Source of the DNA: Methanobacterium sp.
Lineage (GTDB): Archaea; Methanobacteriota; Methanobacteria; Methanobacteriales; Methanobacteriaceae
DNA: 24,799 nt
NCBI GenBank assembly: GCA_028700095.1
Contig: JAQVTJ010000014.1
Location: forward strand, 1-24,799
Direction: 5' to 3'
Shown here: in pieces, positions 1 through 7,398 of the stretch
Layout of the letters: every line of letters begins with the position of its first letter
Numbering within the stretch: position 1 is the first letter of the stretch
Translations under genes and position numbers: made by a program
The notes under the pieces: generated by a model
Databases searched by the model: none
What the model was told of the DNA's origin: nothing
What the model saw: the letters and a program-made list of their open reading frames with translations, nothing else

Positions 1-759
1 AATTTAGGGCTTAAATCATCATTAGTATCTGCAGTTGGTAATGATTTTATAGGATCAAAATATGAGAATAAATTAAAAAAACTCAATATTAACATGGAAA
101 ATATGATAGTTATTGAAGATGAAAAAACCCCAACTGCATTTGTTCTAACAAATTCCAATCATGACCAGATAAGCTATTTTTATTGGGGTGCAGCATCTCA
201 ATTTAAAAATTCAAAACCTCCTATAAAAGCAATTGAATCTGTTAAAGCTGTACATCTTGCAACAGGAGATCCTGGTTTTAATATAAAATCTGGAAAAGTA
301 GCTAATGAATTAGGAAAACTCATATCCTTTGACCCAGGACAAGATCTTCATATGTATTCCAAAAATAAACTTGAACAAGTATTAAAAATATGTAATATAT
401 TATTTGGAAATCATCATGAAATACAAAAAATACAAGAAATTATGAATATGACAATAGATGATTTAATAAATTTCGGACCTGATATTGTTGTTACAACACA
501 CGGAGAAAATGGAAGTTCAATATATACTGATAATGAAATAAAAATAGATGCCATAAAAAGAGATAGTGTTGATCCCACTGGTGCAGGTGATTCTTATCGT
601 GCAGGATTTTTAAATGCATATTTAAAGGGAGAAGATTTGGAAACCTGTGGTAAATTTGCTTCGTCAGTTGCATCATTTATTGTTGAAGCTCAAGGATGTC
701 AAACTAATATACCCAATGAAAAAATGGTTAGAAATCGGATGAAAATAATGTTGGAATAG
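1..759 (+). CDS. PfkB-family sugar or nucleoside kinase, 5' end outside the window
   Basis: The reading frame is open from base 1, so the first visible ATG (94) is internal and the gene starts before the window; 252 residues are visible. PfkB/ribokinase kinases phosphorylate a sugar or nucleoside hydroxyl with ATP. The visible part begins inside the N-terminal substrate-binding region (SAVGNDFIG, with the Gly-Asp typical of the family). It then has FDPGQDL, found in archaeal nucleoside/sugar kinases of this family, and near the C-terminus the signature DPTGAGD (bases 571-591), whose last Asp is the catalytic base and whose Gly-Ala-Gly forms the anion hole. In many relatives the residue after GAGDS is Phe; here it is Tyr (GAGDSYRAG). 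The substrate cannot be told from sequence; nucleoside kinase is one possibility. The next gene is 308 bases away, so no operon link with thiC is evident. Confidence 0.85.
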   Translation, partial: NLGLKSSLVSAVGNDFIGSKYENKLKKLNINMENMIVIEDEKTPTAFVLTNSNHDQISYFYWGAASQFKNSKPPIKAIESVKAVHLATGDPGFNIKSGKVANELGKLISFDPGQDLHMYSKNKLEQVLKICNILFGNHHEIQKIQEIMNMTIDDLINFGPDIVVTTHGENGSSIYTDNEIKIDAIKRDSVDPTGAGDSYRAGFLNAYLKGEDLETCGKFASSVASFIVEAQGCQTNIPNEKMVRNRMKIMLE

Positions 760-1067
760 TTTTAATTTATATAGAATAAATTATATTTCATATTATTTTA
801 AAAAAAATCAAATAGAAATTATAGTAAAATATGAAAAGACTAAGTTAATAGTATTATTTGACATAAAAGAATCCTTGGTTTTTGTATTTCAAATAAATTT
901 TTAATAAGAACCTATTTTTTATGTTGTGTATAAATTAAAATTATAAATTTTAAGTTGAAGCTAATTTTAAATTAAGCTTTTTAGAATGGTTTTAATATTT
1001 TAAGATTAACAAGTGAAACTCTTGTAAGCATATAATATATAAAAAAAAATGTAAATGGTGAAATCCT
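760..1067. other. Intergenic spacer before thiC
   Basis: No gene is visible. The spacer is almost purely A+T. A small perfect inverted repeat, ACAAG/CTTGT with a 7-base loop, lies around 1009-1025, and a TATA-like stretch lies at 1031-1040. GGTGA at 1057-1061 is the thiC ribosome binding site, 6 bases before the ATG. The TATA-like stretch is too close to the start to leave a normal leader, so I do not call it as the promoter. I see no TPP riboswitch core. Confidence 0.5.
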
Positions 1068-2366
1068 ATGACACAAATGGATGATGCAAGAAAGGGCATA
1101 ATTACAGAACAAATGAAAGCAGTTGCAGAAATTGAAAATGTTAATGAAGAATTTATCAGAAAATCTGTTGCTCAGGGAACAATAGCAATTCCCAACAATG
1201 TTGGTAGAGATGTTAAGCCTGTGGGCATTGGAGCAGGTTTAAGAACTAAGGTAAATGCTACCATTGGAACATCCACTGATATTAATGATATGGAGATGGA
1301 AGTTAAAAAAGCTAAGGTAGCTATGGAAAACAATGCAGACACCCTTATGGAGCTTAGTGTTGGAGGAGATTTAGATGCCATAAGAAGAAAAATACTAAGC
1401 ATATCTAATCTGCCAGTTGGAAGTGTACCTCTTTATCAGGCCTCTATTGAATGTATACGGGAACATGGGGCTGCAATATATATGGATGAAGATGCTGTTT
1501 TTAAAACCATAGAAAAACAGGCTAAAGATGGTATAGATTTCATGGCAATACATTGTTCTGTTAATAAAGAAACACTTAAAAGACTTAAAAGACAAGGACG
1601 TGAAGGTGGGCTTGTAAGTCGTGGCGGAGCATTTATGTCTGCATGGATGGTTCACAACCAAGTTGAAAATCCATTATATAAAAATTATGAATATGTACTT
1701 GATATTGCTAAGGAATATGATTTTGTTATAAGCCTTGCTAATGGTATGAGAGCAGGTGCAATAGAAGATTCAACTGACAGGGCACAAGTCCAAGAATTAA
1801 TTATACTTGGTGAACTGGTTGACAGAGCAAGGGAAAGAGGAGTTCAAACAATTGTAGAAGGACCAGGACATATTCCTTTAAAGGAAATAGCAACCAATGT
1901 TATGGTACAGAAAAAATTATGTAACAATGCACCATTTTACATGTTAGGACCCATAGTAACAGATATTGCACCTGCCTATGATCATATAGTATCTTCAATA
2001 GGTGCTGCACAGTCAGCTTCTGCAGGAGCAGATTTCATATGTTATGTTACACCTGCTGAACATCTTGCACTACCAGGACCTGAAGATGTTAAAGAAGGAT
2101 TAATAGCCAGTAGAATTGGAGCTTATGTAGGTGATATGGCTAAAGGAATACATAACGGTGAATTAGATCTGGTTATGGCAAATGCTCGTAAAAAACTAGA
2201 TTGGGAAGGCCAATATTCAGCAGCGATCTGTCCAGCAGATGCAAGAGCAATTAGAGATGCTAAACCTCCAGAAGATCCTGATACTTGTACAATGTGCGGT
2301 AGTTATTGTGCTGTTAAACTGGTTAATGAATGGTTGGATGATGCTAGTCAGGATGTATTTGACTAA
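1068..2366 (+). CDS. thiC: Phosphomethylpyrimidine synthase ThiC
   Basis: ThiC is a radical-SAM enzyme that rearranges aminoimidazole ribotide (AIR) into hydroxymethylpyrimidine phosphate, the pyrimidine half of thiamine. At 432 residues it has the compact archaeal/bacterial core without the long plant or proteobacterial N-terminal extension. Recognisable blocks are GAGLRTKVNATIGTS (55-69), EGPGHIPL (264-271), ITDIAPAYDH-type (here VTDIAPAYDH, 297-306) and YVTPAEHLALP (326-336). The C-terminal iron-sulfur motif is C407-x2-C410-x3-C414 (CTMCGSYC), one residue tighter than the CX2CX4C of the E. coli enzyme. GGTGA sits 6 bases before the ATG. The gene stands alone with no other thi gene nearby, and T-runs follow directly. 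Confidence 0.95.
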   Translation: MTQMDDARKGIITEQMKAVAEIENVNEEFIRKSVAQGTIAIPNNVGRDVKPVGIGAGLRTKVNATIGTSTDINDMEMEVKKAKVAMENNADTLMELSVGGDLDAIRRKILSISNLPVGSVPLYQASIECIREHGAAIYMDEDAVFKTIEKQAKDGIDFMAIHCSVNKETLKRLKRQGREGGLVSRGGAFMSAWMVHNQVENPLYKNYEYVLDIAKEYDFVISLANGMRAGAIEDSTDRAQVQELIILGELVDRARERGVQTIVEGPGHIPLKEIATNVMVQKKLCNNAPFYMLGPIVTDIAPAYDHIVSSIGAAQSASAGADFICYVTPAEHLALPGPEDVKEGLIASRIGAYVGDMAKGIHNGELDLVMANARKKLDWEGQYSAAICPADARAIRDAKPPEDPDTCTMCGSYCAVKLVNEWLDDASQDVFD

Positions 2367-2729
2367 AAAAAAAAATATATCCCTTTTTTTAAAAATATCA
2401 CACCCTTACATAAGATATTTCCTTTTTTTAAATTTAAAAAAAAATCAACTCTATCTATCTTTTTTTATGTGGGGAGGGAAATTTTTTTTTTTATAAAAAA
2501 ATTTTTTATTTAATTATTTTTTAGTAAAATAGTAAAAACCCATGGTATTATTTTAATTAAAATATAATATAAATCCAATAGAAAGATTTGTTTAAAAATA
2601 ATATATTTCTAAAATCTGTTAAATTATCATTTTATTATAAAAATAGAATTAAATATGTGTCAAAAATATGTAATAAATTAAAATTTCTATAAAAATCTAT
2701 TTGAATTACTATTGAAAGGTGATGTATAA
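2367..2729. other. T-rich spacer between thiC and lysS
   Basis: No gene is visible. The first 140 bases contain several separate plus-strand T-runs of 7 or more (around 2381, 2424, 2459 and 2481-2492), which is how archaeal transcription usually ends, so this is the likely thiC terminator region. The remaining part is A+T rich and must hold the lysS promoter; I could not single out a convincing TATA box. Confidence 0.5.
2716..2723 (+). promoter_or_regulatory. Strong ribosome binding site that selects a TTG start for lysS
   Basis: AAGGTGAT matches the 3' end of archaeal 16S rRNA and lies 6 bases before TTG at 2730. The only nearby ATG (2722-2724) overlaps this site and reads Met-Tyr-Asn-stop, its TGA (2731-2733) overlapping the TTG. 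It therefore cannot start lysS, and TTG 2730 is the supported start. Confidence 0.8.
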
Positions 2730-4307
2730 TTGAAACATTGGATCACAAGGATTGCAGATAAATTAAATGAAAAAGAAATACCAGAGCATGTGGTTGCTAG
2801 TGGTACATCCATATCAGGATCTATACATATTGGAAATTCATGTGACATATTCATAGCCAATGCTGTTGCAAAGGCTCTTAAAAAAATGGATACTAAATCT
2901 AAGACTATTTGGATTGCAGATGATCATGATCCATTACGAAAGGTTCCTTTCCCTCTTCCAGAGTCCTATGAAAAATATTTGGGCATACCATATTCTCAAA
3001 TACCCTGTCCAGAAGGGTGTTGTTCTAATTTTGTTGAACATTTTGAAAAACCTCTTTTAAACATACTTGAAAAATTTGGAATAGAATTGGAAGTTTATTC
3101 TGGAGCCCAAATGTATAAAGAAGGACTTTATAATGAATACATCAGAACAGCTCTTGAAAAAGCATCAGAAATCCGGGAAATATTCAACAAATTTAGGGAA
3201 CATCCTTTAAAAGAAAATTGGCTTCCATATAATCCTATATGTCATGAATGTGGTCGTGTGAATACAACTTATGCCCATAGTTATAATGGAGATATTGTGT
3301 TTTACAGTTGTAAATGTGGATATAAAGGAGAGATGGATATAAAAACCGGCCATGGGAAATTAACATGGCGTGTTGAATGGGCTGCTAGATGGAAAATATT
3401 TAAAATAACATGCGAACCCTTTGGAAAGGACCATGCTGCAAGTGGAGGTTCATATGATGTGAGTAAAATCATATCAGAAGATATTTATGGTTATGAAGCA
3501 CCATATCCTGTACCATATGAATGGATAACACTTAAAGGAGAAGCAATGTCCAAATCCCATGGAGTGTTTTTCACACCAGAACAATGGCTTGAAATAGCTG
3601 AACCAGAAACTTTGAATTATTTTATATTCAGAAGCAAACCATTAAAACATAAAGATTTCAATCCTTCAATGCCATTTTTAGATTTTATTGAACAATATGA
3701 TCGTGTTGAACGTATCTATTATGGTGTAGAAGAAGCATCTTCAGATAAAGAAGAACAGAAACTTAAAAAAATATATGAAGCATCACAAACCAAAATTTCA
3801 CCATACATACCATTTCATCCATCCTATAGATTTTTGACTGTTGCATATCAAATAGCAGGCAATGATCCAGAGAAGGTTTATGAGATATTAAAGAAAAATT
3901 CACAACTCTCAAAATCCATGGAAGAAAAAAGTTTTGCAGAGCTTGATATTGTTGATATTGAAAAATTAGAAACACGAATAAATCATGCTAAAAATTGGCT
4001 TGAAATATATGCACCTGAATTTGTAAAATTCCAGGTATTAAAAAAGCTTCCAAGGGTTGAAATTAATGATGAACAGAAAGAATTTCTGTTAAAGGTTTCG
4101 GATCTTCTTGAAAATGGTAATTATAATTCAGAGGAATTTCATGATGCATTATATACCATTATTCATGATTTGGAAATGAAACCACAAAAGGCTTTCCAAG
4201 CCATTTATAAAGTTATGACCGGGAAAAAACAAGGTCCTAGAGCAGCATCATTTGTTTTATCAATAGATAAGGATATTGTTATTAAAAGATTTAGATTAGA
4301 AGAATAA
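2730..4307 (+). CDS. lysS: Lysyl-tRNA synthetase, class I
   Basis: Charges tRNA-Lys with lysine. This is the archaeal class I type, structurally unrelated to the class II enzyme of most bacteria and eukaryotes. The Rossmann-fold ATP motifs are HIGN at 33-36 (SGSIHIGNS) and AMSKS at 272-276 (KMSKS equivalent). Between them are the Cys pairs C171/C174 and C194/C196, a zinc knuckle typical of the family. The C-terminal half is the helical anticodon-binding part ending in a conserved RAASF-type segment (KKQGPRAASFVLSID). The length of 525 residues is normal. Start is TTG, chosen from the ribosome binding site. The next gene begins 24 bases after the stop with no terminator, so lysS is probably cotranscribed with the UGSC-type gene. 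Confidence 0.96.
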   Translation: MKHWITRIADKLNEKEIPEHVVASGTSISGSIHIGNSCDIFIANAVAKALKKMDTKSKTIWIADDHDPLRKVPFPLPESYEKYLGIPYSQIPCPEGCCSNFVEHFEKPLLNILEKFGIELEVYSGAQMYKEGLYNEYIRTALEKASEIREIFNKFREHPLKENWLPYNPICHECGRVNTTYAHSYNGDIVFYSCKCGYKGEMDIKTGHGKLTWRVEWAARWKIFKITCEPFGKDHAASGGSYDVSKIISEDIYGYEAPYPVPYEWITLKGEAMSKSHGVFFTPEQWLEIAEPETLNYFIFRSKPLKHKDFNPSMPFLDFIEQYDRVERIYYGVEEASSDKEEQKLKKIYEASQTKISPYIPFHPSYRFLTVAYQIAGNDPEKVYEILKKNSQLSKSMEEKSFAELDIVDIEKLETRINHAKNWLEIYAPEFVKFQVLKKLPRVEINDEQKEFLLKVSDLLENGNYNSEEFHDALYTIIHDLEMKPQKAFQAIYKVMTGKKQGPRAASFVLSIDKDIVIKRFRLEE

Positions 4308-4331
4308 AAAAAATATATGGGATAAAAAAAA

Positions 4332-4850
4332 ATGCAAATTAAAATCATTGAAAAAGATACTCTAAATCCAGTGGGGGATATGGATAAAGTTAAACTAGAA
4401 TTAAATCCTATTCCCCATGATTTTGAATGTGTTTCATTGGTAGATAACACAAAACCTGGAGCAGATATTATTTTATTATCCTTGGCAGAAAACCTTGGTA
4501 ATAGAAAATTTATTAATATAAAAAAGCCTGCAGGAGCTCCTGCAACAGTTAAACAATTAGAAACAGCTGCTAAGGGTGAAATTGCATTACTTGCTCTTGG
4601 AGATTGTGGTTCATGTTCTAGTTGGGTTATTCTTGATGCTATACGTCTTGAAAGAATGGGAATTCCAACTATTTCAATATGTTCAGAAAAATTCTTAAAA
4701 TTCGCATCTGAACTTGCGAAATCTCATGGTGCAGAAAATCTTCGTATAATATGTGTAGAACATCCAATTGCAGGACTTTCAAATAGTGAAATCCAAACAA
4801 AAACATTTCATATTATTCCCATGCTTAAATATATCCTTCAAATTCCATGA
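4332..4850 (+). CDS. UGSC-family protein, Cys-Gly-Ser-Cys variant
   Basis: This small soluble protein (172 residues) matches my knowledge of the UGSC (seleno)protein family, named after a Sec-Gly-Ser-Cys motif. Features in the family's usual order are LVDNTKPGAD (36-45), a central variable helix, then GDCGSCSSW (90-98), and DAIRLERMGIPTISICSE (102-119). C92 occupies the place of the selenocysteine and C95 is the resolving Cys, so the protein should be able to form a redox-active thiol/selenol-type pair. The family's substrate is unknown to me. No TGA is involved, so no SECIS is needed. The gene follows lysS by 24 bases. Its stop overlaps the next start (ATGA), indicating translational coupling. 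Its ribosome binding site is weak (GGGAT near 4319). Confidence is high for the family and nil for the reaction. Confidence 0.8.
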   Translation: MQIKIIEKDTLNPVGDMDKVKLELNPIPHDFECVSLVDNTKPGADIILLSLAENLGNRKFINIKKPAGAPATVKQLETAAKGEIALLALGDCGSCSSWVILDAIRLERMGIPTISICSEKFLKFASELAKSHGAENLRIICVEHPIAGLSNSEIQTKTFHIIPMLKYILQIP

Positions 4851-6034
4851 AGTTGAAAAATATGGCTAAAAATAATAAAATACAATCAAATATACAGAAT
4901 TGTAGTTGTTCAATTGAGGATATTCTGGAAGTTGATAATATGGAAAATAATCGACTATGTAAATCCCGATCTGATGATATTGAAGTTTTTATAGATCCTG
5001 ATCCTGAAAAAACCAGTTATAAATTCTATATTAATAGAATGACAGATGGGATTCCAATTATACCACCCACCAAAGAAAGGGTTAGAAAATTTTTAAATTA
5101 TACAGATCTTAAAGCTGATGATGTTATTGGAGTGCTGCCACCAAAACAGGGAAAAGCAACTGTTGAAAAAGTAGCAATTAATTCTGTTATGGCAGGATGT
5201 CAGCCACAGTTTATGCCAGTGATACAACATTGTATAGAAGCTGTTTCCAGTGAAAAATTCAATCTTACAAGTGTTAATGCAACTACCCATCCAGTTTCTG
5301 TATGTATAATTCTTAATGGCCCTATTTCTAAAGAAATTGATGCTGCAAGTGGTGTGGGTTGTCTTGGTCCAGGTAATCTTGCAAATGCCAGTATAGGTAG
5401 GGCTATGAGATTATGTTTAATAAATATTGCAGGTGCTGTTCCTGGGGTGGGGGATTATGCAACAATGGGATCTCCAGCTAAATATAGTTATATGTTTGCT
5501 GAAGCTGAATCTGATAATCCTTGGGAACCATTACATGTTGAACGTGGTTTTAAACTAGAAACAAGTACATCTACAGTTATTGGTGTAGAAGCACCTCATA
5601 ATGTTAATGATCATCGAAGCAAAAATGCAGAAGATCTCTTAGAAACAATATCACACACACTTTCAACAGCAGGTTGTAATAATAGCCATGTTCCTGGAGA
5701 AATATTAGTGGTTATGAGCCCTGAACATGCTAAAACCATTTCAAAAGATGGTTGGGATAAATATGATGTGAAAAAATTTTTATATGAAAATTCTGTTGTT
5801 CCTGTTGAACATGGAGATAAAGGAGGCAGAAAACTTGATGATAAATGGATTGTGGATGGTAATGTTCCTATTACACGTTCACCTGAAGATATAGTTTTGG
5901 TTGTTGCAGGTGGGGTTGGAAGACATACTATGATAGCGCATGGTTTTGGAACTTCTTCAGAATCTGTAATTAAACCTATACTATTTAAAAATGGCAATCC
6001 TGTACATAGTATTCAAGAATATAATAAAAAATAA
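4847..6034 (+). CDS. Uncharacterised partner of the UGSC-type protein
   Basis: A 395-residue soluble protein of unknown function, overlapping the UGSC-type gene by the four bases ATGA. Start could be 4847 or the ATG at 4862 (residue 6); coupling favours 4847. The N-terminal 50 residues look variable and contain a CSC pair (19-21). The compact core starts at about residue 50: DGIPIIPPT (67-75), a Cys in VMAGCQP (118), ATTHPV (145-150), a glycine-rich GVGCLGPGNLANASIGRA (169-186) that looks like a ligand- or phosphate-binding loop, and GDYATMGSPAKYSYMFAE. Near the end is VAGGVGRHTMIAHGFG (353-368) with two conserved-looking His. No membrane segment or signal peptide is visible. I recall proteins with the DG(I/L)P(I/V)xPPT segment beside UGSC genes in bacteria, so the two may form one enzyme; that is inference. 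Confidence 0.7.
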   Translation: MKLKNMAKNNKIQSNIQNCSCSIEDILEVDNMENNRLCKSRSDDIEVFIDPDPEKTSYKFYINRMTDGIPIIPPTKERVRKFLNYTDLKADDVIGVLPPKQGKATVEKVAINSVMAGCQPQFMPVIQHCIEAVSSEKFNLTSVNATTHPVSVCIILNGPISKEIDAASGVGCLGPGNLANASIGRAMRLCLINIAGAVPGVGDYATMGSPAKYSYMFAEAESDNPWEPLHVERGFKLETSTSTVIGVEAPHNVNDHRSKNAEDLLETISHTLSTAGCNNSHVPGEILVVMSPEHAKTISKDGWDKYDVKKFLYENSVVPVEHGDKGGRKLDDKWIVDGNVPITRSPEDIVLVVAGGVGRHTMIAHGFGTSSESVIKPILFKNGNPVHSIQEYNKK

Positions 6035-6059
6035 AAAAAATAAAATTTTTTTTTAAGAA
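6035..6059. terminator. Shared bidirectional poly(A)/poly(T) terminator
   Basis: Only 25 bases separate the stop codons of two convergent genes. An A-run (6033-6040, then AAAA at 6042-6045) is followed directly by nine T (6046-6054). The T-run serves the plus-strand transcript and the A-run is a T-run for the minus-strand transcript, so one short element can end both by the archaeal poly-U mechanism. Confidence 0.55.
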
Positions 6060-7303
6060 TTATTTTTTAAGATAATCATATAATAAGTTACATTCTAATC
6101 TGGTTGCAAATTTTAATGCATGTTCATCTACTTGGAATCCAAGATGATGGTTAGGTTTGGATTGGGATAATGGTTTTTTTAAAGGTGCACTTCCAAAATG
6201 TAAATATAAACCTGGAATTTTCTGTGAAAAATATGAGAAATCTTCTGAGCCTGTGGTTGCAGGTTTATAATGGATTTTATCTTTTCCTGCAACTCTTTGA
6301 AGTGTTGGTAGCATGTTTTTACAGAGTTGGCTATTATTTCTGTTTAATGGATCATGTTGTCCCATGATAATTTGAGCTTCACATCCATGTGCCTTGGCAG
6401 TTAAATCTGCTACTTCTTTTATACGTTGTAAAAGCAGTTTTTGTGTACCCGTATCAAGAGATCTGATTGTTAAACCCATTTCAGCTGTTTTAGGAATTAT
6501 ATTAACTTTAATTCCCCCATGGAAATATCCAACAGTAATAACAGCTGCACCTTTAATTAGATCAACTTCTCTACTAATAATTGACTGTAATGCAGTTATA
6601 ATTGCTGCTCCAGCTAATATAGGATCTTTACCTACCCAAGGCATTGATCCATGTGCTTGGACTCCTTTGATTTTTATTATTAAATCATTTAAACTTGCAT
6701 GGGTTGTTCCTTTGCTTAATAATATATTTCCAGGATATGCTTTGCTGTAGGGATGTAATGCAAATATTGCCTTGACATCAGGATTTTTTAATGCACCTTC
6801 TTTAACCATTAGTTGGGCACCACCTACCATACCTTGTGGTGCGCCTTCTTCTGCAGGTTGAAATATGAAAACAATCTTTCCATTTAACATATTTTTAAGT
6901 TGGCTTAAAACTTTTGCAGTGCCTAATGCTGATGCAGTACTTGCATCATGGCCACATACATGGGAAACATAGGTTTCCTGTCCATTATATATTCTTTAGA
7001 TTTGGATAAATAATCTAGATCTGTTTCTTCTTTTACTGGCAGAGCATCAAAATCGGCCCTTAATGAAACTGTAGGTCCGGGATTTTCACCTGTAAGAACT
7101 GCTTTAACACCTGTTTTGGCAATAGGATAAATTACCTTAATTCCATCCATTTTATTTAAGCATTTTACAATATATTGTGCTGATTGATATTCTTGAAATG
7201 CAAGTTCAGGGTGCTGGTGAAGCCATTGAAATATTTTAATCTGTTTTTCTTTGAAAGCATCACATAATTCATTGATTCTTTGATAAACTATATTTTGATC
7301 CAT
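6060..7303 (-). pseudogene. M20-type amidohydrolase, broken by a frameshift
   Basis: Two reading frames together make one metal-dependent M20D-type amidohydrolase (N-acyl amino acid/IAA-amide hydrolase group). The N-terminal frame (7303 to about 6989) carries LHQHPELAF, GPTVSLRADFDALPV and EETDLDYLSKS. It then runs out of frame and stops at 6923. Reading the other frame from 6986 restores NGQETYVSHVCGHDASTASALG, including the family's metal-binding Cys-Gly-His-Asp. It continues into LNGKIVFIFQPAEEGAPQG (Glu pair), HPYSKAYPG, the dimerisation domain (GVQAHGS) and TGSEDFSYFSQKIPG, ending at 6060. The lesion is in a TATATA tract (6985-6991): two extra bases, or one missing. Joined, the product would be about 413 residues, normal for the family. 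As it stands neither piece has a complete active site. A start inside the C-terminal frame (6890) would lack the metal ligands. A sequencing error is the main alternative. Confidence 0.85.
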
Positions 7304-7398
7304 ATAAATCCCAATCCTTATGTTACATATTATAAAAAAAATAATTTATTTTATCCTACTAAAAAAAAATATAAAAAAAAGGAGAGGTGGTTATATAG

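Noticed and set aside
760..1067. Possible TPP riboswitch upstream of thiC.
   Set aside because: The spacer is almost pure A+T and lacks the conserved CUGAGA-type core; only a 5-bp hairpin is visible.
2239..2496. Overlapping plus-strand frame running from within thiC into the spacer.
   Set aside because: It shadows thiC in another frame and then consists of poly-Lys/Phe from A- and T-runs.
4605..4620. Selenocysteine codon in the UGSC-type gene.
   Set aside because: The codon at the Sec position is TGT (Cys), so there is no recoding.
6923..7303. Programmed frameshift in the M20 gene.
   Set aside because: A -1 shift would restore the frame, but GAATATATAATG is not a recognised slippery heptamer and no stimulatory structure is visible. 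A tract slip explains it better.
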